A stretch of DNA of 64,000 nucleotides. It comes from Tardiphaga robiniae (lineage in GTDB: Bacteria > Pseudomonadota > Alphaproteobacteria > Rhizobiales > Xanthobacteraceae). Shown here piece after piece: positions 46,320 through 55,800 of the stretch (position 1 is its first letter; each line of letters opens with the position of its first letter). Position numbers and translations under genes: made by a program. The notes beneath the pieces were generated by a model, which searched no databases, was not told the origin of the DNA, and saw nothing but the letters and a program-made list of their open reading frames with translations. The stretch is from contig NZ_LVYV01000003.1 of assembly GCF_001618955.1 (NCBI RefSeq), positions 1 through 64,000 of the forward strand, given 5' to 3'.

Positions 46320-47423
46320 ATGAGTTTGCCGCCACAGGACGCCGCTGCGCTGTCCAAGACCTGGACCGAAGGTGTGTTGCTGAAACGCGACGTGTTCTCG
46401 ACTGTCGAGCGCGGCCGCTATCGCATGTCATCAGGCGAAGTCGATGCGGTGCTGCGCCGGCTCGACCAGGTGCCGTGGTGGTCATATCTGCTGGCGCTGC
46501 ATCTGTTCACGCGGGAACGCCGCGCACTAACGCTGGCGCGTGATCTGCGCGTCGGGCCTGAATTGCTCTGGGCCGGCGACCGCGCGCTGGTGCGTGGCTT
46601 CATCGACGGTGTCGCACTGCATCTCGCCAAGCCGCATCACGATGCGCGCTATTTCAAATCCGCGAAGCTGGCGCTACGCAAGCTGCATCGCATGGGCGTG
46701 TGCCATAACGATCTCGCCAAGGAGCAGAACTGGCTGCGCGGCAGCGATGGCCTCGCCTACGTCACCGACTTCCAGCTCGCGGTCTGTTTCAAGTCTCGCA
46801 GCCAGCTGTTTCGCATCGCCGCCTACGAAGATCTGCGTCACCTCCTGAAGCACAAGCGCACTTACGCGCCAGAACTGCTGACGCCGAAGGAAAAGGCGAT
46901 CCTGTCAAAGAAGTCGCTGCCGGCACGGATCTGGCTGATGACCGGCAAGAAGGTCTATCGCGCCATCACACGCGGCATCTTCAACTTCACCGACCGCGAG
47001 GGCGGCGGCAAGCGTCTGGTCAACGACGCGCCCCCTCTGCTCGAGATCATCAAGCAGAACCCGGCGGTGCGCGACGCGTCGATCGTCGCCTTTGCCGACC
47101 GGCGCACCGGCGTCGGCCTCTATGCATTCGTGGAAGCCGATGACGTCGCGCTGGAAACGAAGCTGCAGGGTGAATTGGCTGCCGCAAAGGCAGCAAAGCC
47201 GCCTGAGCATCTGCAGGTCGTCGCAGCCCTGCCCCGCGACGCCTCCGGCCACATTCGCACCGAGGTGCTGCAGCTCGTCGCAATGAACCAGGTCGATCTG
47301 CTGGAGCCGTTGATGACCAGCGACGCCGACCGCGCGTTCCTGAAGGGCATTCTGGAGTCGCGAAAGAACCTTCGGGATCGGTTCAATTTCGAGACGACAG
47401 ACCAGAAACTGACGTCACACTGA
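46320..47423 (+). CDS. Fusion: small protein-kinase-like domain plus acyl-CoA-synthetase C-terminal-like domain
   Basis: A 367-residue two-part protein. The first (about 10-215) resembles a RIO/lipopolysaccharide-kinase-type fold: catalytic loop HNDLAKEQNWL (about 129-139), the metal-binding Asp in YVTDFQLA, and a long helical segment after it. The second (about 233-345) matches the lid domain ending AMP-forming acyl-CoA synthetases (VNDAPPLLEIIKQNPAVRDASIV and ALPRDASGHIRTEVLQL), without the adenylating N-domain. How the parts cooperate is unknown. It follows trmFO closely and overlaps the convergent 47415 gene by 9 bp. Confidence 0.65.
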   Translation: MSLPPQDAAALSKTWTEGVLLKRDVFSTVERGRYRMSSGEVDAVLRRLDQVPWWSYLLALHLFTRERRALTLARDLRVGPELLWAGDRALVRGFIDGVALHLAKPHHDARYFKSAKLALRKLHRMGVCHNDLAKEQNWLRGSDGLAYVTDFQLAVCFKSRSQLFRIAAYEDLRHLLKHKRTYAPELLTPKEKAILSKKSLPARIWLMTGKKVYRAITRGIFNFTDREGGGKRLVNDAPPLLEIIKQNPAVRDASIVAFADRRTGVGLYAFVEADDVALETKLQGELAAAKAAKPPEHLQVVAALPRDASGHIRTEVLQLVAMNQVDLLEPLMTSDADRAFLKGILESRKNLRDRFNFETTDQKLTSH

Positions 47424-48260
47424 TCGCGAAGCGCGCCACAGCGTCCAGAGGGTCCGCAACCGCGATCTGATGTGAAGTTCGAACGGATCGTGATCCGGCC
47501 GCGCCATCTGCGCCAGATCGTGCTTCACCAGCGCCATCGGCAGGAATGCAGCACGCGCAGCCTGTGACACATCGGCGAGCATTCCCTGCGCTGTCGCGAG
47601 CTGCTCCTGTGCACCTGATATCAGCCGATCCAGCGTTGCGCGGATGCCCGGCGTCATCTTGCCGGCAAACATCTGATCGGCGCTGCTGCCGTTCTGCAGC
47701 AGCATGTCCTGCGGAATGAACAATTGCCGCCGCATCGTGTCATAGGGCAGACGCGCAATGATCCGCGCAACGCCCTGAGCCAGCCCGGCATGCTCGGCAA
47801 TATGCGCGCTGGCCTCCGAGCCATCGCCTAAGATCTTTGCCGACGCGAACAGCAAGGTTCCGAGCGTGTCGCGAAAGTGGCTCTCCAGCAGCGCGAGATC
47901 CGGCATCGGATCGTTGTAGAGATCGAACATGTGCACATCGATCAGCTTGGACAGCCGGTCGACGGGAAGGTCATGCGTGCGGATCGCCAGCAGTAATTCG
48001 GCAGCAACCGGGTTCTGATCAACCTCGCCATGGCCCACGCCGACCAGCATGTCGGTCCACCATTGCAGCCGAATCTCGCCAGGCAACGGCTGTTTCACCA
48101 GCTCGCGGACGCGCGAGATTTCCGTATTGAACGCATAGAGCGCCAGCAGCGCGCGACGCTTGTCAGCGGGTACGAACAAGGTCGCCGCGTAGCGGTCGAA
48201 GTCGTGGCTGCGCACCAACTCCGCGCAGAAAGCCGCGGAGCTCTGATTCGCACCACTCAT
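47415..48260 (-). CDS. Squalene/phytoene-synthase-like protein, NDUFAF6 type (probably non-catalytic)
   Basis: A 281-residue protein with the all-helical trans-prenyltransferase fold. The two Asp-rich motifs of true synthases are missing: where DDxxD should be it reads LYAFNTEISRVRE, and the second site reads RIIARLPYDTMRRQLFIP. The same pattern marks mitochondrial complex I assembly factor NDUFAF6. I infer a scaffold or lipid-handling role in respiratory complex assembly, not carotenoid or hopanoid synthesis. Its start overlaps the stop of the upstream gene (ATGA, 48257-48260), an NDUFAF3-like gene. Confidence 0.8.
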   Translation of the reverse strand: MSGANQSSAAFCAELVRSHDFDRYAATLFVPADKRRALLALYAFNTEISRVRELVKQPLPGEIRLQWWTDMLVGVGHGEVDQNPVAAELLLAIRTHDLPVDRLSKLIDVHMFDLYNDPMPDLALLESHFRDTLGTLLFASAKILGDGSEASAHIAEHAGLAQGVARIIARLPYDTMRRQLFIPQDMLLQNGSSADQMFAGKMTPGIRATLDRLISGAQEQLATAQGMLADVSQAARAAFLPMALVKHDLAQMARPDHDPFELHIRSRLRTLWTLWRASRSV

Positions 48261-48640
48261 GGCACCGCGATCAGCGCGGCGGCAACGCGGCGGCGCTCGC
48301 CCATCATCACGTTATAAGTGCGGATCGCCGGACCGGTTTGCATCGCATCGATCACCACATGCAGATTGCGCAAGGCATTGCGGAGATCGTTCGGCACGAT
48401 CCAGACGTCATTGCCGGTACCGATGATCAGCGTGTCGATGCCCGCGGCGCCTTCGAACACGCGCCGCAGAGAATGGCGGTCGATGTCACTGGCCTTGGTC
48501 ACCGACCACGCCCAGACCGCATCAGGCAGGCAGAGCAGCGAGCCCTGATGCGACATGGTGTCGAAGTGGAAGCCGCCCTTGCCGTAGGCTTCGATGGCGG
48601 CCGAGCGCGGAAGGTGCGGCGCTTCGGGATCGACCGGCAT
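48257..48640 (-). CDS. Mth938/NDUFAF3-like (DUF498) protein
   Basis: A 127-residue DUF498 protein. It has IEAYGKGGFHFDT near the start, GIDTLIIGTGND in the middle and an RTYNVMMGERRRVAAAL end. In mitochondria the relative NDUFAF3 assists complex I assembly and, as I recall, bacterial homologues lie by secDF, as here. The start MPVDPEAP (48640) is one base after the secF stop, and its end overlaps the NDUFAF6-like start by 4 bp, so it is firmly in the secDF operon. Function in bacteria is not shown. Confidence 0.85.
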   Translation of the reverse strand: MPVDPEAPHLPRSAAIEAYGKGGFHFDTMSHQGSLLCLPDAVWAWSVTKASDIDRHSLRRVFEGAAGIDTLIIGTGNDVWIVPNDLRNALRNLHVVIDAMQTGPAIRTYNVMMGERRRVAAALIAVP

Positions 48641-48641
48641 C

Positions 48642-49658
48642 TCAGGGCTTCGACTTCGCCGCTGGCTTGTCGGCGTCTTCGCGGTGTTCACCGACGCCGA
48701 GATAGATCAGCAGCGGCGCCGCGATAAAGATCGAGGTGTAGGTGCCGACCAGCACGACGCCGAAGATCATGACCGCCGTGAAGGAGTGGATCGCCTGGCC
48801 GCCAAACGCGTAGAGCGCCAGCAGCGCCAGCGTCACGGTGACGTGGGTGATGATCGAACGCGACAGCGTCGAATTGATCGACTCGTTCAGCAGCTCCGGC
48901 ATCGGCATTTTCTTGTAGCGACGCAGAATCTCGCGAATACGATCGTAGATGACCACGGTGTCATTCAGCGAATAACCGAGAATGGTCAGCAGCGCCGCAA
49001 TACTGGTGAGATCGAAATCGACCTGCGTGATCGACATGAAGCCGATGGTCAGGACGATATCGTGGACGTTGGCGATCATGGCACCGAGGGCGAACTGCCA
49101 TTCGAAGCGGAACCAGAGATAAATCAGGATGCCCATGATCGCGACGATCAGGCCGAGCATGCCGTAAGCCAGCAATTCACCGGACACGCGCGGACCCACC
49201 ACTTCAACGCGGCGGTATTCGACGCTGTCACCGAGCGCCGCGCGAACCTTCTGAACGGCAGCCTGCTGCGCGGCATCGCCACCCGGCTGTTCGGCCAGAC
49301 GGATCAGCACGTCGGCCGCACCGCCGAACTGCTGCAGCTGCACGTCGCCGAGTTGCAGGGCGGCGAGCGTCGAGCGCATCGCGCTGATATCGGCCGTGCC
49401 AGACTTGGCCTGCACTTCGAGTAGCGTGCCGCCCTTGAAGTCGATGCCAAAATTCAGCCCATGCGTGAAGAACAGCACGATGGCAAGGATCGACAGCAGC
49501 GCCGAGATCGGAAACGAGATGCGGCGGAAGCGCGTGAAATCGAACTTCGTATCGTCGGGGACGATGCGGAGCGACGGCAACAGATCGAAGATCGCCACGA
49601 TCGACAGAATGACGATCAGTGCACCCAGACCGGCCAGAACCATTTGTGTCGTTGTCAA
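48642..49658 (-). CDS. secF: Protein translocase subunit SecF
   Basis: A 338-residue partner of SecD. Together they use the proton-motive force to pull exported proteins through SecYEG. A first helix near 5-27 is followed by a second, about 52-70 (FPISALLSILAIVLFF), then the periplasmic domain opening LNFGIDFKGGTLLEVQ. Five C-terminal helices (about 155-310) include TILGYSLNDTVVIYDRIREI. The start is TTG at 49656-49658 with GGAG upstream; ATG 49643 is possible. It lies 16 bp after secD. Confidence 0.95.
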   Translation of the reverse strand: MTTTQMVLAGLGALIVILSIVAIFDLLPSLRIVPDDTKFDFTRFRRISFPISALLSILAIVLFFTHGLNFGIDFKGGTLLEVQAKSGTADISAMRSTLAALQLGDVQLQQFGGAADVLIRLAEQPGGDAAQQAAVQKVRAALGDSVEYRRVEVVGPRVSGELLAYGMLGLIVAIMGILIYLWFRFEWQFALGAMIANVHDIVLTIGFMSITQVDFDLTSIAALLTILGYSLNDTVVIYDRIREILRRYKKMPMPELLNESINSTLSRSIITHVTVTLALLALYAFGGQAIHSFTAVMIFGVVLVGTYTSIFIAAPLLIYLGVGEHREDADKPAAKSKP

Positions 49659-49674
49659 AGTCTGCTCCGTAAAC

Positions 49675-51273
49675 TCAAATCGGCACGCTGGTCGGCCGCT
49701 TCCACCTGACCCAGCCGGCGACGATCAGACGGGTCACGGTGAAGGCCGTGAAAACCGTCGTGATAATGCCAATGCCAAAGGTCACGGCGAAGCCGCGGAC
49801 CGGTCCGGTGCCGATGTAAAACAGCACCGCAGCGGCGATGAAGGTCGTGATGTTGGAATCCAGAATGGTTGCCAGCGCGCGCTTGAAGCCCGCGTCGATC
49901 GCCGAGATGGCGGTGCGACCGGCGCGCAGTTCCTCGCGGATGCGCTCATAGATCAGCACGTTGGAGTCCACAGCGATGCCGACCGTCAGCACGATGCCGG
50001 CGATGCCGGGCAGCGTCAGCGTAGCGTTGAGCAGCGAAAGGATGCCGAAGATCATGAGGACGTTGATCGTCACCGCGATATTGGCGAACAGGCCGAACAG
50101 GCGGTAGGTCAGCAGCATGAAGACGATGACGAGGATTGAACCGACATAGGCGGCGAGTTCGCCCTTGGCGATGGAGTCGGCGCCGAGGCCCGGACCGACG
50201 GTGCGCTCTTCGATGATCGAGAGCGGCGCAGGCAGCGCGCCGGCGCGCAGCAGGATCGCCAGATCGTTAGCACCCTGCACGGTAAAGCTGCCGGAGATCT
50301 GGCCGGAGCCGCCGGTGATCGGTTCACGAATGACCGGGGCCGACACGACTTCGTTGTCGAGCACGATGGCGAAGGGCAGATTGACATTCTTCACCGTGGC
50401 GTCGGAAAACTTGCGTGCGCCAGAGGTGTTGAAGCGGAACGAGACGATCGGCTCATTGGTGCGCTGATCGAAGCCTGGCTGAGCGTCGGTCAGGTCAGCG
50501 CCGGAGACCAGCACTTCCTTTTTCACGAGATAGGGCGTCTTCGGCGACTGCGAGCTCATCAGAAGTTCGGAGTCGGGCGGCACCCTGCCCTGCGCCTGTT
50601 CGGCCGGGATCGAGGTATCCACCATGCGGAAGTCGAGCTTCGCCGTCTTGCCAAGCAGTTCCTTGAGACGGGTCGGATCTTGCAGACCCGGCACCTGAAC
50701 GAGGATGCGGTCGAGACCCTGACGCTGGATCAGCGGCTCGACGGTGCCGAGTTCGTTGACGCGGCGCTCGACGATCTGGATCGACTGCTCGACCGACTGG
50801 CGAATGCGGTCATTGATCGCGGCCGGCGGCACCGAGAGACGGATCAGGCCGTTGCCTGCGTCCGAGACTTCCAGACTGCGCTGGCCGCTCTGTCCCATCA
50901 GGCCTCCGAGCGGCTGTGACAGTTCGCGCAGCTTGGTGAGCGCGGTCTGATACTCGGTGTCCTTGGTGATACGGACTTCGACATTGTCGCCGCGAACGCC
51001 GAGACCCGTATAGACGATCTTGGCATCACGCAGTGTACGGCGAACATCGTCGCGCACCTGATCAAGTTTGTCCTTCTTGACCGAATTCGCGTCCACTTCG
51101 AGCAGGATGTGCGAGCCACCCTGCAAGTCGAGACCCAGCACCAGATGGCGCTGCGCCCATTTCGGCCAGGTTTTCACGGTGGCTTCGGGAAAGAAATTAG
51201 GAACCGCGCACAGGCAGACCACGAGCGCCGTCAGAATGACCGCCAGCGCCTTCCACCGCGTGAAATACAACAT
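49675..51273 (-). CDS. secD: Protein translocase subunit SecD
   Basis: A 532-residue SecD of the inner membrane. Helix 1 (about 8-28) is followed by the first periplasmic domain (LGLDLQGGSHILLEVD), the second with the head subdomain (about 100-340), and five C-terminal helices (about 355-515), with the conserved GIAVDSNVLIYERIREELR. It works with SecF, which follows directly, and YajC, which precedes it, in the order yajC-secD-secF. Confidence 0.96.
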   Translation of the reverse strand: MLYFTRWKALAVILTALVVCLCAVPNFFPEATVKTWPKWAQRHLVLGLDLQGGSHILLEVDANSVKKDKLDQVRDDVRRTLRDAKIVYTGLGVRGDNVEVRITKDTEYQTALTKLRELSQPLGGLMGQSGQRSLEVSDAGNGLIRLSVPPAAINDRIRQSVEQSIQIVERRVNELGTVEPLIQRQGLDRILVQVPGLQDPTRLKELLGKTAKLDFRMVDTSIPAEQAQGRVPPDSELLMSSQSPKTPYLVKKEVLVSGADLTDAQPGFDQRTNEPIVSFRFNTSGARKFSDATVKNVNLPFAIVLDNEVVSAPVIREPITGGSGQISGSFTVQGANDLAILLRAGALPAPLSIIEERTVGPGLGADSIAKGELAAYVGSILVIVFMLLTYRLFGLFANIAVTINVLMIFGILSLLNATLTLPGIAGIVLTVGIAVDSNVLIYERIREELRAGRTAISAIDAGFKRALATILDSNITTFIAAAVLFYIGTGPVRGFAVTFGIGIITTVFTAFTVTRLIVAGWVRWKRPTSVPI

Positions 51274-51317
51274 CGAGATGACCCGTCAGATTCTTGAAAT
51301 GGCGACGCGTAAACGCG

Positions 51318-51689
51318 TCAGCTCGCGGTCGAGTCGTCCTTGGCCTCGGACTTGTCCGCCTTCTCCTTGGCGGGCTCACCCTTGGTGCGCACACCCGAGA
51401 TCATCGTACGGAGCTGGCGCACACGAACGCCTTCGGCGAGCTCGAACTCGACCTGCTCGTCATCGACCACTTTGGTGACCTTGCCGACGAGACCGCCCGA
51501 GGTGACGATGGTGTCACCGCGGCGGACGTTCTTCACCATTTCGGCGTGGTCCTTCACCTTCTTCTGCTGCGGACGCAGGATCAGGAAATACATGATCACG
51601 AAGATCAGCGCGAACGGCAGCAGCGACATGAGCATGCTGTTGGTGTCGCCGCCAGCTGCAGCCTGGGCAAACGCAGGGGTAATGAACAT
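51318..51689 (-). CDS. yajC: Preprotein translocase subunit YajC
   Basis: A 123-residue accessory subunit of SecDF. It begins MFITPAFAQAAA, has one membrane helix (about 20-42, LLPFALIFVIMYFLIL), the RPQQKKVKDH signature, and a small cytoplasmic domain (RRGDTIVTSGGLVGKVTKV). The tail is Lys/Glu/Asp-rich. The start 51689 is where family homology begins; the upstream frame to 52019 overlaps the divergent ATPase gene and is not coding. It leads the operon with secD, secF and the two assembly-factor-like genes. Confidence 0.94.
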   Translation of the reverse strand: MFITPAFAQAAAGGDTNSMLMSLLPFALIFVIMYFLILRPQQKKVKDHAEMVKNVRRGDTIVTSGGLVGKVTKVVDDEQVEFELAEGVRVRQLRTMISGVRTKGEPAKEKADKSEAKDDSTAS

Positions 51690-51880
51690 CGGAAGTCCTC
51701 GTGAACGCTGGGGAATAACCGGCGACGCGTTGGCGTTCGGCCGGTTGGGCAAATTCGCGCGGACTATAGCGGCCGGCGTCCCAATTGCAACGGCGGTAAC
51801 CCCTCTGATTTGTCTGCGATTTGTACTGCTTGCGGATGTGTTCCGGGCTCGATATGGGTGCGCGCCGAGGAAAGTCAAAA

Positions 51881-52864
51881 ATGTCAAAAAAGCCCAATAA
51901 AACAAGCCGTCGCCCCGCCAAAAAGGCCCCTGCGACCCGCTCATCCAAGACCGTCCGCACGACCGCGGCAAAACGTCCGCGACCAGCCGCCACCCCCCGG
52001 ATCGACGAGCGTATCGCACTCGCCCTCGAAGCCATTGCCGCCGGCATGGCTGCCGCGGCCCCGAAGCGCTCCAATGCCGATTCTCTGGCCAGCGCCGAAG
52101 CCTTCATCTGGCATCCCGACGGTCGTCTCGCCCCGGTACCCAAGGTTTCGAGGGTCGATATCGAGCTGTTGCAGGGCATCAATCAGCAGGTCGACACCCT
52201 GATCGAGAACACCCGGCGCTTTGCCAACGGCCTGCCGGCCAACAACGCGCTGCTCTGGGGCGCGCGCGGCATGGGCAAGTCATCACTGGTCAAGGCCGCG
52301 CATGCCTCGGTCAATGCCAGCAAGTCCGTCGCCGGCCGCCTCAAGCTGGTCGAGATCCATCGCGAGGACATCGAGAGCCTGCCGGCGCTGATGGAGCAGA
52401 TCCGCGCCTCGGATTTCTATTTCATCGTGTTCTGCGATGATCTTTCTTTCGACGGCAACGATGCGTCCTACAAATCGCTGAAAGCGGTATTGGAAGGCGG
52501 CATCGAAGGCCGGCCGGACAACGTGATCCTCTATGCGACCTCGAACCGCCGCCATCTTCTGGCGCGCGAAATGATCGAGAACGAGCGCTCCACGGCGATC
52601 AATCCCGGCGAAGCCGTCGAAGAGAAGGTGTCGTTGTCGGATCGTTTCGGCCTGTGGCTCGGCTTCCACAAGTGCAGCCAGGACGAATATCTCGACATGG
52701 TGCGCGGCTACTGCAGCCATTACGGCATCAAGACCGACGCCGCCGAATTGGAACGCGACGCGCTGGAATGGTCCACCACCCGCGGCTCGCGGTCAGGCCG
52801 TGTCGCCTGGCAATTCGTGCAGGAACTCGCGGGACGCCTGGGCGTGAAGCTAGCGACGAAGTAA
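51881..52864 (+). CDS. DUF815-family AAA-type ATPase
   Basis: A 327-residue P-loop ATPase. The N-terminus (1-60) is very basic and Ala/Pro-rich, a likely nucleic-acid or flexible segment. The ATPase core (about 105-320) has Walker A GARGMGKSS, Walker B FIVFCDDLSF and the sensor-like ILYATSNRRHLL. The DUF815 family is common in Proteobacteria; function not known. The start ATG 51881 (MSKKPNK) is chosen as the first natural one. It is divergent from yajC and converges on metE. Confidence 0.88.
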   Translation: MSKKPNKTSRRPAKKAPATRSSKTVRTTAAKRPRPAATPRIDERIALALEAIAAGMAAAAPKRSNADSLASAEAFIWHPDGRLAPVPKVSRVDIELLQGINQQVDTLIENTRRFANGLPANNALLWGARGMGKSSLVKAAHASVNASKSVAGRLKLVEIHREDIESLPALMEQIRASDFYFIVFCDDLSFDGNDASYKSLKAVLEGGIEGRPDNVILYATSNRRHLLAREMIENERSTAINPGEAVEEKVSLSDRFGLWLGFHKCSQDEYLDMVRGYCSHYGIKTDAAELERDALEWSTTRGSRSGRVAWQFVQELAGRLGVKLATK

Positions 52865-52888
52865 CCGGCGGCAAAGTGACCGGCGAAT

Positions 52889-52915
52889 GCCGCCCCGTCA
52901 TGATAACGGGGCGGC
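52889..52915. terminator. Hairpin between convergent DUF815 and metE genes
   Basis: GCCGCCCCGT (52889-52898) and ACGGGGCGGC (52906-52915) form a 10-bp stem with a seven-base loop. No T-run follows, as is common in high-GC alphaproteobacteria; a shared bidirectional terminator is likely. Confidence 0.55.
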
Positions 52916-52927
52916 GCCCGACTTCCT

Positions 52928-55315
52928 TTAGGCGAGGTTTCGCAACTCCCGTGCCGCCGCGACCATATTCACGAGCGCAGGCCGCACCTCCTCCCATTTG
53001 CGGGTCTTGAGCCCGCAATCGGGATTGATCCAGAGCTGGGAGTCCGCCAGCCGCTGCCGTGCAAGCTTGAGCAAATCGACCATGTCGCGCGTTTCAGGTA
53101 CCCGCGGCGAGTGGATGTCATAGACCCCAGGACCTATCTCGTTCGGATACTTGTAGGTCCTGAACGCATCGAGCAGCTCCATCTTCGATCGTGACGTTTC
53201 GATGGAGATCACATCGGCGTCCATGGCACCGATCGCGTCGATGATGTCGTTGAACTCCGAGTAACACATGTGCGTATGGATCTGCGTGTCGTCACGCACG
53301 CCCGACGAACAGATGCGGAAGCTCTCCACGGCCCAATCGAGATAGGACTTCCATTCCGATTTGCGCAGCGGAAGCCCTTCGCGAAGTGCCGCTTCGTCGA
53401 TCTGGATTATGCCGGCCCCAGCCTTTTCCAGGTCAGCCACCTCATCGCGTATCGCGAGCGCGATCTGGCGACAGGCGACTTCACGGGGAATGTCGTCACG
53501 CACGAATGACCAGTTCAGGATCGTGACAGGCCCTGTCAGCATTGCCTTCATTGGCCGCTCGGTGAGCGACTGCGAATATTGCCACCACTCGACGGTCATG
53601 GGATGCGGCCGGGACACATCTCCAAACAAGACAGGAGGCCGTACATAGCGGGAGCCATAGGACTGGACCCAGCCATGCTTGGTGAAGGCGAAGCCGGAAA
53701 GTTGCTCGCCGAAATACTGCACCATGTCGTTGCGCTCGAACTCGCCATGCACCAGCACGTCGAGACCGATATTCTCCTGCCAGCGAACCGCCCTCGCCGT
53801 CTGATTCTGTAGGAACGTCTTGTAGGCGGCATCGCTGAGTGTACCCCTGACATGGGCCCCGCGTGCGTTTCTCACTTCCGCGGTCTGCGGAAACGAGCCG
53901 ATGGTCGTTGTCGGGAATGCCGGCAGCTTGAAGCGTCGATGCTGTTCGCCCGCACGTGTGGCAAAGTCACTGCCGCGACGACGCATGGTCGCATCAACAG
54001 AGGCCACGCGCTTCGCGACAGCAAGGTCGTGGATCTTCGACGATGCCAGTCGCGCGGCTGCCGCGGCATCCGACGCCGCGAGCGTTGCAGCAACATTCGC
54101 GCGACTGCCAGCCAGTGCCGCTCCGAGCGCGGCCAGCTCTTCCATCTTCTGGATCGAGAATGCCAGCCAGCTTCTGACGTCCGGATCGAGATCGGTCTCG
54201 AGGCCCAGATCAATCGGCACATGCAATAGCGAACAGGATGGCGCGAGTTCCACGCGATCCGGCCCCAGCAGATCGACCATCGGCTCCAACCCATCCAGCA
54301 AACTGGACAGATCGGACCTCCAGATATTACGGCCGTCGATCACGCCGAGCGAGAGGACGAGGTCCTTCCGCGCCTTTGCAGCGACTTCGTCGAACTGCTC
54401 CGGTCCACGGACCAGATCGAGATGAAGCCCGGCGACGGGAAGCGACACGGCCAGATCGAGGTTATCGCCCAGCTCGCCAAAATACGTATTCAGCATGATC
54501 CTGAGCTGCGGGACCGCTTCTGCAAAGGCGGCGTAAGTCCGCTGCAGCGCCTGCCGGGCCGCTGCGTCGAGATCGAGCACCAGACACGGCTCATCCAGTT
54601 GCACCCACTCGGCGCCTCTGTCGGCCAGTTCGCCGAGTACCTCAACATAAACGGGCAGTAATCGATCGAGCAGCGTCACCGGATCGAATGAAGTATCCGC
54701 GCTCTTGGCCAGCTTCAGGTAGGTCACAGGCCCGACCAGCACAGGCCGCGTCTGATAGCCCAGCGATCTCGCCTCCTCGTATTCCTTGATCGGCTTGCGC
54801 GATGCGAGACTGAACGTCTGATCCTGCGCCAGTTCAGGCACCATGAAGTGGTAGTTGGTATCAAACCACTTGGTCATCTCCTGTGCTGGTACGCCTTGCG
54901 ACGTGCCACCCGCATGAGAGCCGTGCGTGCAGGCCTCGTCATGCGCATAGCCTTGTGATCCACGCGCCATGGCAAAATAGGTCGCGAAGGAAACGTCTCC
55001 GCCCTTCCAGCCAGAGACTTTGGGAATGGCGCCGACCATGACGCTGGTATCGAGCACCTGATCGTAGAAAGAGAAGTCATTCGACGGCATGACCGTGATC
55101 CCGAGCGACTTCTGACGTGCCCAGTTTGCGGCACGCAGCCCGACGCCGACATCGATCAGCGCATTCTCGTCGATTGCACCGGACCAATAGCTTTCCAGCG
55201 CCATCTTGAGCTCACGCCGCGGACCGATCCGTGGCGTTCCCAATGTAGCAACAGGAAGCGAGGACGTAGATTTGGCAGAAGACTTGGAAGAAGTAGACTT
55301 TGACACAGTAGACAT
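52928..55315 (-). CDS. metE: Cobalamin-independent methionine synthase
   Basis: A 795-residue MetE, which transfers the methyl of 5-methyltetrahydropteroyltri-L-glutamate to homocysteine. Two similar barrels make up the protein. The C-terminal one has the zinc ligands in [11 protein letters not shown] (His, Cys), a Glu in ISIETSRS and the last Cys in [10 protein letters not shown]. The folate-binding start [20 protein letters not shown] is near residue 25, after a Ser/Lys-rich extension. Upstream stands a cobalamin riboswitch, which makes physiological sense: MetE is not needed when B12 allows MetH to work. Confidence 0.96.
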   Translation of the reverse strand: MSTVSKSTSSKSSAKSTSSLPVATLGTPRIGPRRELKMALESYWSGAIDENALIDVGVGLRAANWARQKSLGITVMPSNDFSFYDQVLDTSVMVGAIPKVSGWKGGDVSFATYFAMARGSQGYAHDEACTHGSHAGGTSQGVPAQEMTKWFDTNYHFMVPELAQDQTFSLASRKPIKEYEEARSLGYQTRPVLVGPVTYLKLAKSADTSFDPVTLLDRLLPVYVEVLGELADRGAEWVQLDEPCLVLDLDAAARQALQRTYAAFAEAVPQLRIMLNTYFGELGDNLDLAVSLPVAGLHLDLVRGPEQFDEVAAKARKDLVLSLGVIDGRNIWRSDLSSLLDGLEPMVDLLGPDRVELAPSCSLLHVPIDLGLETDLDPDVRSWLAFSIQKMEELAALGAALAGSRANVAATLAASDAAAAARLASSKIHDLAVAKRVASVDATMRRRGSDFATRAGEQHRRFKLPAFPTTTIGSFPQTAEVRNARGAHVRGTLSDAAYKTFLQNQTARAVRWQENIGLDVLVHGEFERNDMVQYFGEQLSGFAFTKHGWVQSYGSRYVRPPVLFGDVSRPHPMTVEWWQYSQSLTERPMKAMLTGPVTILNWSFVRDDIPREVACRQIALAIRDEVADLEKAGAGIIQIDEAALREGLPLRKSEWKSYLDWAVESFRICSSGVRDDTQIHTHMCYSEFNDIIDAIGAMDADVISIETSRSKMELLDAFRTYKYPNEIGPGVYDIHSPRVPETRDMVDLLKLARQRLADSQLWINPDCGLKTRKWEEVRPALVNMVAAARELRNLA

Positions 55316-55322
55316 GGCTTAA

Positions 55323-55338
55323 CCCCAATGATTGGGGG
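55323..55338 (-). promoter_or_regulatory. Hairpin that may hide the metE ribosome-binding site
   Basis: CCCCAA (55323-55328) and TTGGGG pair around a three-base loop. On the minus strand the second half, GGGG, is the likely Shine-Dalgarno sequence, eight to ten bases before the metE ATG. This could be the switching element of the cobalamin riboswitch. Confidence 0.45.
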
Positions 55339-55427
55339 CAAAAGGCCAAAGTGACACGTCTGGATTCCACGACGGCAGTCGCGGAATCGCAACCGCACCA
55401 CCGGGACACCCCGCCCGAGGACGTTTA

Positions 55428-55619
55428 TGTTGTCGAGGCAGGTCTCCTGGCTCGCGGGTCAATGCTGCTGTCCGGCCTTCCCAAAACCTTTGCAGGTCTC
55501 AGTGACTTTAATGGACAGCGGCTCACCGCTTACAGTTGCGGGGGCAGCTCCGGCCTTGGCTTAACGCCTCACCGGCTTCCCTCTTAGCTTCGGGCAAACC
55601 TTCCCGAAGAACCACGACA
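55428..55619 (-). promoter_or_regulatory. Cobalamin riboswitch upstream of metE
   Basis: The minus strand carries the conserved series of the B12 element in order: AAGAGGGAAGCCGGTG, CCGGAGCTGCCCCCGCAACTG, TAAGCGGTGAGCC, a CACTG block, GGGAAGGCCG and CCAGGAGACCTGCC. It ends about 110 bases before metE. Binding of adenosylcobalamin or methylcobalamin should lower metE expression. Confidence 0.93.
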
Positions 55620-55744
55620 TGCTCACATATGGGCAACATCGCGCGGCAGTCAACAGAGTGCGCGCGGGCTAACTCTGCCCACACGCAGCGGCGCGTTGAA
55701 GATTCCGGAGCTGGAGTGGGCCGCAGCCCCGAGATCAAACGCAT

Positions 55745-55769
55745 CAAGCCCGGCACGAGGCCGGGCTTG
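55745..55769 (-). terminator. Hairpin after nlpD
   Basis: CAAGCCCGGC and GCCGGGCTTG form a perfect 10-bp stem with a five-base loop, about 30 bp after the nlpD stop, between nlpD and the metE riboswitch. No T-run follows. Confidence 0.65.
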
Positions 55770-55800
55770 CGTGAATGCGACTACACTTCGTGGATTGCGC

